A stretch of 34,102 nucleotides of DNA, taken from positions 1-34,102 of the forward strand of contig JAKDUG010000006.1 of assembly GCA_030457805.1 (NCBI GenBank), given 5' to 3'. This document shows, in pieces, positions 8,808 to 16,632 of this stretch (its first letter is position 1; each line of letters starts with the position of its first letter). Under the pieces are notes generated by a model. It had not been told where the DNA came from. It did no database searches and worked only from the letters and a program-made list of their open reading frames with translations. This DNA is from Psychroflexus sp. Its GTDB lineage: Bacteria; Bacteroidota; Bacteroidia; Flavobacteriales; Flavobacteriaceae. A program made the position numbers and the translations under genes.

Positions 8808-8838
8808 CAAAAATACAAAATATGACTTCCTAGTGCAA
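8808..8838 (-). promoter_or_regulatory. Bacteroidota-type promoter for the DegT aminotransferase
   Basis: On the minus strand, TTG (8838-8836), a 20-base spacer and TATTTTTG (8815-8808) match the Bacteroidota -33 TTG / -7 TAnnTTTG consensus. The predicted transcript starts a few bases before the ATG ATG at 8794, giving a very short leader. Confidence 0.65.
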
Positions 8839-8873
8839 TCATTTTTTTATAAAGCTGTATTTTTGACAAAAAA

Positions 8874-10103
8874 CTGAGACAAATTTATACAATAGCAATC
8901 CATATTTTTAAAATGTTACTTCCTGTTTTGGGACGCTTCAACAAAAGCATAGCCAAATTTCATCAAGGAAGAAAAAACCTCTTCTCCTCTCTTAAAGAAA
9001 ATACAAAAAACTTAGAGCGCCCTATTTGGATTCATGCAGCTTCTCTCGGCGAATACGAGCAGGCTGTCCCACTCATTAAAGTTTTTAAAGAGAAAGGTTA
9101 TGCCGTTGTCGTGAGTTTCTTTTCACCTTCTGGTTATGATGTAAAGTACAATGATCAATTGATTGATGCGGCCACTTACCTGCCTTTAGATACAAAGCAA
9201 GACATGCAAAAGTTCGTCGATATGATTGAGCCACAAATGGCACTTTTCATCAAGTATGATATTTGGCCGAACTTGATGAAAATCCTGAGTGAGAAAAAGA
9301 TTCCGAGCTATTTAATTTCTGCTAATTTCAGAGAAAATCAAATTTATTTCAAATGGTATGGCAGCTTCTTCTTAAAAGCCTTGAAGCGTTTTAAAAAAGT
9401 GTATGTTCAAAACGGTCACAGTTACAAACTTGCAGAAAACCTCAAGCTTCAGTCCATTGCCATCTCTGGTGATACGCGCTATGACCGCGTGATGGAACAG
9501 TTAGATTACGACAATGAAGTTGAGGGTATAACGAGTTTCATCAATAATCAGTTTTGTATGGTATGCGGTAGTACGTGGCCCGAAGATGAGAAAATTTTGG
9601 CTGAATTGATTAATCAAAGTTCTGATCAAGAGAAATTTATCATCGCTCCGCATAAAGTTGATCCTGAACATATCAACGCAATAGAAAATTTGCTCAAAAC
9701 AAAAACATTACGCTGGTCTGAAGTGAAAGCAAACACGGATCTCAAAGCCTATCAAGTACTCATCATCGACTGTATCGGTTTACTCACAAAACTCTATAGC
9801 TATGCGGATATTTCCTATGTTGGTGGCGCCATGGGACAAACAGGCTTACACAATATTTTGGAACCTGCCTGTTTTGGAAAGCCAGTTATTTTCGGGAATC
9901 AACATCAGAAATTTCTAGAAGCAAAGCAATTGATCATTGCCAAAGCTGGTTTTGATATCAAGGATGCAAAGCAGTTACAAAAAAGGTATCAAACCCTCAT
10001 CTCTTCTGAAGAAAAACGCTTGGAGATTGGCCAAAACGCAAAAAAATTTGTGTATCAAAACGCAGGAGCCACAAGCTTGATTATGAAAGAAATTCTAAAC
10101 TAA
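8874..10103 (+). CDS. waaA: 3-deoxy-D-manno-octulosonic acid (Kdo) transferase, probable CTG start
   Basis: Transfers Kdo to lipid IV-A in lipopolysaccharide core synthesis at the inner membrane. The GT30 acceptor motif WIHAASLGEYEQAVPLI carries the conserved catalytic Glu. The C-terminal nucleotide-binding half includes SYVGGAMGQTGLHNILEPACFGKPVIFG. The only ATG (8913) would remove part of the N-terminal membrane anchor. The frame stays open upstream to a stop at 8850, and from the CTG at 8874 it reads LRQIYTIAIHIFKMLLPVLGRFNKSIAKFHQGRK. This places Tyr at residue 5 and GRK at 32-34, as I recall for flavobacterial WaaA. I therefore prefer 8874; the conservative model is 8913-10103. The 3' end overlaps DUF2461 tail to tail by 4 bases. 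Confidence 0.88.
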   Translation: MRQIYTIAIHIFKMLLPVLGRFNKSIAKFHQGRKNLFSSLKENTKNLERPIWIHAASLGEYEQAVPLIKVFKEKGYAVVVSFFSPSGYDVKYNDQLIDAATYLPLDTKQDMQKFVDMIEPQMALFIKYDIWPNLMKILSEKKIPSYLISANFRENQIYFKWYGSFFLKALKRFKKVYVQNGHSYKLAENLKLQSIAISGDTRYDRVMEQLDYDNEVEGITSFINNQFCMVCGSTWPEDEKILAELINQSSDQEKFIIAPHKVDPEHINAIENLLKTKTLRWSEVKANTDLKAYQVLIIDCIGLLTKLYSYADISYVGGAMGQTGLHNILEPACFGKPVIFGNQHQKFLEAKQLIIAKAGFDIKDAKQLQKRYQTLISSEEKRLEIGQNAKKFVYQNAGATSLIMKEILN

Positions 10104-10753
10104 ACTGTAATTGCCTGGTTCAAGTAATTTCTAAACGGCAATAAAACCTTATACTTTTCAACTAAAAAATCTTCCAACGCTGATGAGAATAAGAGTTCTT
10201 TCGGAATAGGGGTTTCTACAAAGAAACTTTTCAGTCTGAGCAAATCAATATGCGGATGTGATTGCTCATATTTTCGAGGTGTTGTCTTTAAAATATGACT
10301 GTAGTCCAATTCTCCAAAATGTTTTTTAAAATCTGCAGCATTCAAAATATCTTTAAATTCCTCCCCATTGTAGTCAATTGCTTCACGCACACTTTTTAAT
10401 ATTTGAGAAGACGGTTTGTAAAAGCCAGATGCCAAAAAAAGTTCATTTATCCCAAGGTGCAAATAGAAATCACAATGCATAGGTTTTTTGTCAAACCCTA
10501 TCCCAAAGTGATCTTTATAAGGGGGTTTCTCTGGATGATAAAGCAGGTTATTATTAATCCGATTTAGGGCTTTTTGACCCGGAAGAGAAAAGTAATTTGA
10601 ATCAATCCCCGCCAATTCCTGATCCATCTTCTCACACCACAAAATCAAACTTTTACGAATATCTTGATACCAATCACGATGAACATCTAACCATTCTTTA
10701 TTGTTGTTTAAGTTCAGTTCTTCTAAAAATTGAAAGGCTTCTTTAAAATCCAT
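10100..10753 (-). CDS. DUF2461 family protein
   Basis: A 217 aa protein of the DUF2461 (TIGR02453) family, of unknown function. It shows the family's opening AFQFLEELNLNNNKEWLDVHRDWY, the central block KALNRINNNLLYHPEKPPYKDHFGIGF and the surface-helix segment ELFLASGFYKPSSQILKSVREAI. It is cytosolic, with no signal peptide or membrane segment. Its ATG directly abuts the stop of the S24 regulator upstream, so the two form a tight operon and the regulator's promoter (11522-11552) probably drives both. No catalytic residues can be assigned. Confidence 0.9.
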   Translation of the reverse strand: MDFKEAFQFLEELNLNNNKEWLDVHRDWYQDIRKSLILWCEKMDQELAGIDSNYFSLPGQKALNRINNNLLYHPEKPPYKDHFGIGFDKKPMHCDFYLHLGINELFLASGFYKPSSQILKSVREAIDYNGEEFKDILNAADFKKHFGELDYSHILKTTPRKYEQSHPHIDLLRLKSFFVETPIPKELLFSSALEDFLVEKYKVLLPFRNYLNQAITV

Positions 10754-11518
10754 TTATCTAATTTCTTTCAGTTGAGATTTCAGTTCATCCATTGACATTT
10801 CAAGCTTTCTAAGCATTGAATTTTCAGCATTTTCATCCAAACTAAAAGTCAACTTGCTCGACACTTCCCAAACTTCAAGAACACGCTCGGGCTCAACAAA
10901 AATAGGGGGATATTCAGGATTCTCAGAGATTAAAACAAGCTCTTCACGTTTTGGATTAATGCTAATGCGTTTGACCAAGACAGAATCGTCTAAGACAACG
11001 ACATACATTTTCTTAATCGAAGCCTCTTCAATAGAATCTAGTGCTTTGGCCAAGACCCAGTCGCCAGGCTGTAAATGTGGCAACATACTATTCCCTTCCA
11101 CCTGAAAACCACGATAAGTAGAGTTGCGGAACTGTGGAATCGGCATATTAAAAGCCGGTAATTTTTTATACCACGAGGTATCTTGTATATTACTTGGATA
11201 ACCAGCCGCTGCTTTTTGACTCACCAAGAGCATATTTTCTTGATTGTCTTCTTCGATGCTAATCACTTTAGGCAAAGTATTAAACCCTGATGTTTTCAGG
11301 TATTTATTTTCAGTTTTGCCGTAAAGCCACAAGGGATTAATATTGTATAAGTTTAATAGATTTGCGACAGTTTCTCCTGTAATTCGGGTTTTCCCGCGTT
11401 CAATATCTGCAGTTGTACTTCCGATATGAAGAAGCTCTGCAAACTCGGATTGCGTATAGCCAAGATCTTGACGAATCCTCTTAAAACGCTGCGATTCAGT
11501 AGGTAGTTTTGATTTCAT
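10754..11518 (-). CDS. HTH (XRE) transcriptional regulator with S24/LexA-like peptidase domain
   Basis: The start is the ATG at 11518 (MKSKLPTESQRFKRIRQDLGYTQ). The longer ORF to 11695 runs into the upstream PorV-like gene and is unlikely. Residues about 10-70 form an XRE helix-turn-helix (RIRQDLGYTQSEFAELLHIGSTTADIERGKTRI). The C-terminal half is a LexA/CI-type S24 domain with the nucleophile Ser in EGNSMLP and the general-base Lys in DDSVLVKRI. A KAAAGY segment upstream contains an Ala-Gly pair where LexA-like proteins self-cleave. It may be a damage- or stress-responsive repressor controlling itself and DUF2461; a dyad operator overlaps its promoter. Target genes beyond its own operon are unknown. 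Confidence 0.9.
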   Translation of the reverse strand: MKSKLPTESQRFKRIRQDLGYTQSEFAELLHIGSTTADIERGKTRITGETVANLLNLYNINPLWLYGKTENKYLKTSGFNTLPKVISIEEDNQENMLLVSQKAAAGYPSNIQDTSWYKKLPAFNMPIPQFRNSTYRGFQVEGNSMLPHLQPGDWVLAKALDSIEEASIKKMYVVVLDDSVLVKRISINPKREELVLISENPEYPPIFVEPERVLEVWEVSSKLTFSLDENAENSMLRKLEMSMDELKSQLKEIR

Positions 11519-11521
11519 ATC

Positions 11522-11552
11522 CAAACATAAACAATCTTTGGAAATAATCCAA
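11522..11552 (-). promoter_or_regulatory. Promoter of the S24 regulator-DUF2461 operon, predicted leaderless
   Basis: Minus-strand TTG (11552-11550), a 20-base spacer and TATGTTTG (11529-11522) match the Bacteroidota consensus at both boxes. Only 3 bases separate the -7 box from the ATG at 11518, so the transcript should begin at or next to the start codon. Confidence 0.68.
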
Positions 11553-11573
11553 TTATAAACTATAATTCCATTA
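11545..11573. promoter_or_regulatory. Candidate repressor operator (29-base dyad)
   Basis: TAATCCAATTATA-AAC-TATAATTCCATTA: two 13-base arms pair at 11 positions around a 3-base centre. It overlaps the -33 TTG of the regulator promoter and the stop codon of the PorV-like gene. The size and position suit binding by a dimeric XRE/S24 repressor for self-repression; this is inferred. Confidence 0.6.
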
Positions 11574-12641
11574 TCTAAAAAACCGCCAATCAATTTTAAG
11601 CGAGAAAACGTTGGAATAAAGCGCTCCACTTTGATCGCCGAGATCAGTAAGTGCATAATCGATCTGTATGCCTTTATATTTGAATCCGACGCCAAAATTG
11701 GGTTGAAAGCTCAAGGATTCAGAGTTATCAATTTGAACTTCATTTTGAAAATTCCCAACGCCACCACGCAAATAAACCAAATCAATGTAGCCAACTTCAA
11801 AACCAAAGGCTGGTGCTACACTAAAATTAGAAGTAGAAATGATATCATTGGTTTGCACAAAACGCGTGTTTAGATTTAAAGCCGTGGTCAAACTAAAATC
11901 ACGTCTAATTTCAAATGAACGTGCGACACCAAGTTCAAGTTTTGGTAAGGTAATTTCCGTTGTTTCAGGCATGGTTTGATTCTGTCCCTCAACAGCACTA
12001 CTAATAGATTCAAACTTCTCCTCATCAATTTGCCAAGTATTATATGTCGTGGTAATATCACGTGCCATAACTCCAATTTTCCAATCATTTTTTTGAAACT
12101 GAATACCAGCATCAAAACCGAACCCCCAGGCATTGGCAAAGTCTCCAATCACACGGCGAATCACTTTTGCATTGATTCCATAAGAGAAGCCCTCTAATTT
12201 TAGATTTCGGGCATAAGAAAAAGTAAAAGCATAATCGGCAGCTGAAAATAGATCAATTCTGTTATAATCAATATTCCCTTGTTGATCAATTAGCTCAGTG
12301 GTATCGAGAATATCATCAACACCAAAACGGATCACACTAAAACCAAAAGCACTGTCATCGTCTATTGGTGTTCCAAAACCAGCATAATTATAGGTTGCAA
12401 TATTTGCAAAATAATTGGCATGCATCATCCCGAGTTGGTTATCTTCAAGTTGTGTTAAGCCTGCGGGATTCCAGTAAACTGAGTTCACGTCATTTGTGAA
12501 AGCAGTCATCGCATTTGACATACCAAAAGCACGCGCATCGACGCCAATATTCATAAACTCATTAGAATATTTTCGTGCCGTTTGACTCATGACCAATTGG
12601 CTGAGAAGGAAAAAGCAACACACTGAGAAAATTTTGCGCAA
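11571..12641 (-). CDS. PorV/PorQ-family outer membrane beta-barrel protein (PorV2-like)
   Basis: An outer-membrane protein of the FadL-like barrel group that includes PorV and PorQ of the type IX secretion system. The signal peptide MRKIFSVCCFFLLSQLVMSQ is followed by ARKYSNEFMNIGVDARAFGMSNAMTAFTNDVNSVYWNPAGL, the family's diagnostic 'gaRalGMg.A..a...d..a.ywNPAgl' motif. The rest is alternating beta-barrel sequence ending in SLKIDWRFFR with a C-terminal aromatic. Length (356 aa) fits the shorter PorV2-type proteins. True PorV shuttles substrates at the cell surface; whether this paralogue does so cannot be told. The upstream 150 bases are shared with the divergent pssA, and its stop overlaps the operator of the regulator downstream. 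Confidence 0.87.
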   Translation of the reverse strand: MRKIFSVCCFFLLSQLVMSQTARKYSNEFMNIGVDARAFGMSNAMTAFTNDVNSVYWNPAGLTQLEDNQLGMMHANYFANIATYNYAGFGTPIDDDSAFGFSVIRFGVDDILDTTELIDQQGNIDYNRIDLFSAADYAFTFSYARNLKLEGFSYGINAKVIRRVIGDFANAWGFGFDAGIQFQKNDWKIGVMARDITTTYNTWQIDEEKFESISSAVEGQNQTMPETTEITLPKLELGVARSFEIRRDFSLTTALNLNTRFVQTNDIISTSNFSVAPAFGFEVGYIDLVYLRGGVGNFQNEVQIDNSESLSFQPNFGVGFKYKGIQIDYALTDLGDQSGALYSNVFSLKIDWRFFR

Positions 12642-12794
12642 ATCTTTTTAGTTTAAACTTGAAAACGTCAAAGATATTGTCTTTTGAGAGTTTAGGAATA
12701 AATTCAATCAAGTATTTCTTGAAGTTCTTTACAAAAAGTTGAATTCTATTCAAAAAAACTCATTAAACTTGTAGTCAAATGTAGACTGACAACA

Positions 12795-13502
12795 ATGAAG
12801 AAGCACATTCCCAATCTGATTACCTTCGGAAATCTCTTTGCAGGAAGCATCGCCTGTTTATATGCATTTCAAGCTGATTTCTTATGGGCTTTCATTTTTA
12901 TGTTTATCGGTATTTTCTTTGATTTCTTTGACGGAATGGCCGCGCGCATGCTCGATGTCAAAAGTGAACTTGGCTTGCAACTCGATTCTTTGGCCGACAT
13001 GGTCACCAGCGGACTTGTACCAGGCATCGTCATGTTTCAGTTAATTGGGTATAGCGTCAATACTGATTTCTCAGCATACGATTTTGATTTTGCTTCTCTG
13101 GATGTGGTTGCTCTTTTCGGATTTGTGATCACTTTAGGCTCTGCTTATCGCTTGGCAAAATTTAATATTGACACACGCCAAACAGATGCTTTTATTGGTT
13201 TACCAACACCAGCAAATGCAATTTTTATCACCAGTTTGGCTTTGAGCATTGATCGCTTAGATTTTTTACAAGATCCTTATATCCTGTATGGTATCAGCAT
13301 ATTATCATACTATATACTCAATGCAGAAATCAAGCTCATTGCTTTAAAATTTAAGAACTTGAACTTTAAAGCGAACTGGTACCGTTTTCTGCTTATCGTG
13401 GTGAGCATCGGACTCATCATTGCCTTACAATTCTTGGCAGTTCCGCTTATCATTGCTTTTTACATTCTTTTATCTGTCTTTATTTCGACAAAAGAAGCCT
13501 AG
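12795..13502 (+). CDS. pssA: CDP-diacylglycerol--serine O-phosphatidyltransferase
   Basis: Inner-membrane enzyme making phosphatidylserine, the precursor of phosphatidylethanolamine. The CDP-alcohol phosphotransferase signature D-x2-DG-x2-AR-x8-G-x3-D-x3-D is complete: DFFDGMAARMLDVKSELGLQLDSLAD. The start MKKHIPNLITFGNLFAGSIACLYAF is typical of the subclass II (Bacillus-type) PssA. About six to eight hydrophobic helices follow, and 235 aa is the normal length. Its TAG overlaps the TAG of the convergent lnt gene by 4 bases, so no terminator can fit between them. No clear promoter was found in the divergent gap with the PorV-like gene. Confidence 0.95.
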   Translation: MKKHIPNLITFGNLFAGSIACLYAFQADFLWAFIFMFIGIFFDFFDGMAARMLDVKSELGLQLDSLADMVTSGLVPGIVMFQLIGYSVNTDFSAYDFDFASLDVVALFGFVITLGSAYRLAKFNIDTRQTDAFIGLPTPANAIFITSLALSIDRLDFLQDPYILYGISILSYYILNAEIKLIALKFKNLNFKANWYRFLLIVVSIGLIIALQFLAVPLIIAFYILLSVFISTKEA

Positions 13503-15073
13503 TTTCGTCTTTTAGTCACTGCAAACAAGAAGATAAAAAGAGCTAAAAACAGAGCGACACGCGGAATTATATTTCCGTATTTCACATAGAAAGTCATTTC
13601 ATCATAAAGTGGAACTTCAGTAGAAATGGCTGTTTTCTCATCGTATTTGGTTCTAGAAATCACAGAACCATCTTTATCAATAAACCCGGAAATACCAGTA
13701 TTAGCAGATCTTGCAACCGCACGTCGTGTTTCAATGGCGCGTAGTTTTGCATAACTCCAATGCTGTTGATGGCCTTGCGTATCCGCCCACCAAGCATCAT
13801 TGGTAATAATCGCTAAAAGTGTGGCTCCGTTCTTGACATAGTCTGTGACATATTCTCCATAAACGGATTCATAACAAATAATCGGTGCTATATTTTCTTT
13901 ACTATCAACATCAAAGACTTCACGATTTTCTTGTGTTGTTTTTGTTGCGACGGTACCACCCAAATCAATCATGATATCGCCGAGAAGAGGTTGTAGAATG
14001 CCTTTATAAGGAAAGTTTTCTACGCCGACAACTAGTTTAGATTTATGGTAAAAATCAGTAGGAGAATCAGCGGTTTGAAAAACAGCCGAATTAAAATCAT
14101 TATACCACAAGCCTTCTTTCATAAAATTACTCTGTAAAGTCTTATCAGCTTTACGATGAATCAAATCATAAGCTGAAATACCGTATAAAACTTGTGCGCG
14201 TGGATTGCGTTTTAAAAGTTCATCTCCAAAAGAGTGTGCTTCAGAAACTTCAAAACTCTTCCAAGGTGTGCCATGTGCGAAAACGGTTTCAGGTGCTAAA
14301 AACAATTGTTTTTTCTGTGGTGTTATAAAAGGTTCAGAAAGATCGAGTAGTAAGTTTTTGATATCTGCATCAGTCAGATCGTATTTATCAGTGTATGGAT
14401 CGATGTTGGGTTGTAAAACAATAGTCTCAAGATGAGATGTCGCTTTTAATTCAGGTTTGATCAGAACACTGACAAGAATTGGCAAACCGATGAAAACAAC
14501 CAAGCGCAAAGCCAAACGGTAAAGTAAGCTGCGGTCTTTGTATTTCTTAAAAAGTAATAAGGCTTTAAAAATTGTGAAATTAACAACCAATACCCACAGG
14601 CTTCCACCGAAAACACCCGTGTATTCATACCACTGAATAAAACCTGTTGACTCTGAGAAAACGTGACCTAAACTCAACCAAGGCCAAGAGAAATCCCATA
14701 AAAAATGAAGTTGTTCAAAACTCAGCCACAAACAAATAAAGAAAGAAGCTGAGGCTAAAAAGCTAAGCCTTTTATAGAGTTTGGCATAAACAAAAAACAC
14801 CAAAGCCATCAACAAGGAGTTGACCAAAACGGCAAAGAGCATCCCAAAAGCTGTGGAGTAATAAAGCCAAGAAGTTGTAATAATGTTCCAAAGGAAAAAG
14901 CTAAAATAAACGGATGAGAAAAAAGAAAAACCAATTTTCCCGGTTAAAATCTTTTGCTCACTGATCATTAAAAGTGGGACAAAAGCCACAAAGATAAGAG
15001 GTGAGAAACCATATGTTGGCCAGGCCAAAGCAAGCAATAAACCTGTGAGTAAAAAATAAAAAAAAGCTTTCAA
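13499..15073 (-). CDS. lnt: Apolipoprotein N-acyltransferase
   Basis: Adds the third acyl chain to the N-terminal cysteine of lipoproteins at the periplasmic face of the inner membrane. The N-terminal about 210 residues are a multi-helix membrane domain starting FLLTGLLLALAWPTYGFSPLIFVAFVPLL. The C-terminal nitrilase-like domain has the Glu-Lys-Cys triad in LFLAPETVFAHG, KSKLVVGVENFPY and IICYESVYGEYV. A final helix (NIIPRVALFLALFIFLFAV) re-anchors it. Length (524 aa) is normal. The window encodes several lipoproteins (BtuF-like, propeller, DUF1573) that would be substrates. Confidence 0.96.
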   Translation of the reverse strand: MKAFFYFLLTGLLLALAWPTYGFSPLIFVAFVPLLMISEQKILTGKIGFSFFSSVYFSFFLWNIITTSWLYYSTAFGMLFAVLVNSLLMALVFFVYAKLYKRLSFLASASFFICLWLSFEQLHFLWDFSWPWLSLGHVFSESTGFIQWYEYTGVFGGSLWVLVVNFTIFKALLLFKKYKDRSLLYRLALRLVVFIGLPILVSVLIKPELKATSHLETIVLQPNIDPYTDKYDLTDADIKNLLLDLSEPFITPQKKQLFLAPETVFAHGTPWKSFEVSEAHSFGDELLKRNPRAQVLYGISAYDLIHRKADKTLQSNFMKEGLWYNDFNSAVFQTADSPTDFYHKSKLVVGVENFPYKGILQPLLGDIMIDLGGTVATKTTQENREVFDVDSKENIAPIICYESVYGEYVTDYVKNGATLLAIITNDAWWADTQGHQQHWSYAKLRAIETRRAVARSANTGISGFIDKDGSVISRTKYDEKTAISTEVPLYDEMTFYVKYGNIIPRVALFLALFIFLFAVTKRRN

Positions 15074-15159
15074 AATCAGTGAGTTATAAGGCTAACAAAA
15101 ATGTTGAATATATTTGACAACACGAAAGTGATTATAGTTTTTTATCTCTAATTATTTGT

Positions 15160-15167
15160 TAAATTTG
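15160..15167 (+). promoter_or_regulatory. -7 box of the sugar transferase promoter
   Basis: TAAATTTG matches TAnnTTTG and lies about 38 bases before the ATG at 15206. The -33 position holds TTT rather than TTG, so the match is partial. Confidence 0.4.
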
Positions 15168-15205
15168 CAAAACCAATCTAACTTACCAAATTCATCTGAA
15201 AACCA

Positions 15206-16578
15206 ATGCGTCAAAAAAAAGGCACACATTTTGAGATTTCTGAGCGCAAAATATTTCTTAGAATCATTGACATATTGATCATTTGGCTTGGTGTTTATGG
15301 ATTAAATCATTTCACAGATTTCTATTATATTAGTTTAAGTGAACAATTTATTCTCTACACAAGTCTGCTTAGTTTATACTTTTTGGCACAATCTTCGAAA
15401 TGTATAATTTACAAAAGGCTGAATCGCGCTTTGTGGTTATCAAGAACCTCTTACTCACCACCACTCTAACGATATTCTTATTTCTTTTTACCCCTATCAT
15501 TTCACCACAACTTCCGGCGAATCGGATAGAGATACTAGTGCTTTTCACAACTCTATTTGTATTCATTGCACTGTGGAGATTCTTATATATCGGAATTATC
15601 TCCGCCCCACGATTTGTTAAAAAAGTTGTTTTGGTAGGAGAAAAATTTGATCCCCAAAAAATAAAAACCGAGCTTGAACTCGCCGACTCGAACTTTCAGG
15701 TTATTGGTTATTTAAGCGGTGATGGTATTGGAGGATGTCAAAATTGTCTTCGTTTTGATCACTCTGATTTTTTAAAAGGAATAGAAGAAAATCACGTTAA
15801 CGAAATTCTTGTAACCAACTCGTATGAAGGCATCAATGATAATTTTCAAAAATTACTTTATCCATTGTTAGAGAAAGGGCTGACAATTAAATCCTACTCG
15901 CATGTCTATGAAGATTTAACGGATAAAGTTTTGATTGAAAATATTGAAAATGATTTTTATTGTTACTTCCCTTTTAGTCGTAATAATTCTAACCAACTCT
16001 ACCTCAGCATCAACCGCTTGATCAACATCATTATCAGTAGTTTAGGTTTGCTTTTAAGCTTACCTCTTCTTCCTTTTGTATTGATTGGAAACTTGATCGA
16101 AAATCGTGGACCTCTACTCTATACACAACAAAGAATAGGTAAATACGGCAAGGTCTTTAAAATCTATAAGTTGCGATCTATGGTCAAAAATGCCGAGACA
16201 AAAGGTGCACAATGGGCCGTAAAGAATGACAGTCGAGTGACTAATTTTGGTAAGTTCCTACGAAAAACGCGCTTGGATGAAATTCCACAATTCATCAATA
16301 TTTTAAATGGTGACATGAGCCTGGTAGGACCTCGACCAGAACGGCCGGAATTTGTCAATGAATTAGCAAAAACAATTCCTTTTTATAAAATCCGAAATGT
16401 CATTAAACCAGGCTTAACTGGCTGGGCACAAGTCAATGCAAAATACGCAGCTACTGATAGAGACTCCCTTGAAAAACTGCAATACGATCTCTATTACATC
16501 ATAAACAGAGGCCTTTTTATTGATTTCAGAATTACAATTAAAACCTTGAGTACCGTCATTTTCTTTAGAGGACAATAA
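15206..16578 (+). pseudogene. Polyprenyl glycosylphosphotransferase (WbaP/WcaJ type), frameshifted
   Basis: Two frames together encode one polyisoprenyl-phosphate hexose-1-phosphate transferase, which starts repeat-unit assembly of surface polysaccharide. Frame one (15206-15469) gives the first transmembrane region, ISERKIFLRIIDILIIWLGVYGLNHF. Frame two takes over at the T run 15380-15384 (cTTTTTgg) and continues GTIFEMYNLQKAESRF to the stop at 16578. One added T would give a continuous protein of about 457 aa, the usual family length. The catalytic part in frame two is intact: YTQQRIGKYGKVFKIYKLRSM, RKTRLDEIPQFINILNGDMSLVGPRPERPEF and GLTGWAQVN. The cause may be a true mutation, phase variation or a sequencing error. 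An ORF from 15400 would still encode the catalytic domain without its first membrane helices. Confidence 0.85.
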
Positions 16579-16579
16579 A

Positions 16580-16606
16580 AAAAGGCTTACCCGAAAGTAA
16601 GCCTTA
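16580..16606 (-). terminator. Terminator of the btuB-propeller operon
   Basis: The hairpin AAGGCTTAC-CCGAAA-GTAAGCCTT is followed on the minus strand by a long U-tract (plus strand AATAAAAAAA). The plus-strand side lacks T's, so it mainly serves the minus-strand operon. Confidence 0.85.
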
Positions 16607-16632
16607 TCAATAAAAACAATCTTCTAAAAATA

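Noticed and set aside
10754-11695. Long 313 aa version of the S24 regulator
   Set aside because: Its first 59 residues overlap the PorV-like gene and the promoter and operator, and resemble no HTH N-terminus; the ATG at 11518 is the natural start.
11888-12148. Minus-strand 86 aa ORF inside the PorV-like gene
   Set aside because: It is another frame of a well-supported outer membrane protein, with no domain signal of its own.
15369-15566. Minus-strand ORF opposite the frameshift
   Set aside because: It is a shadow of the sugar transferase with no recognisable protein features; the plus-strand frames carry the family motifs.
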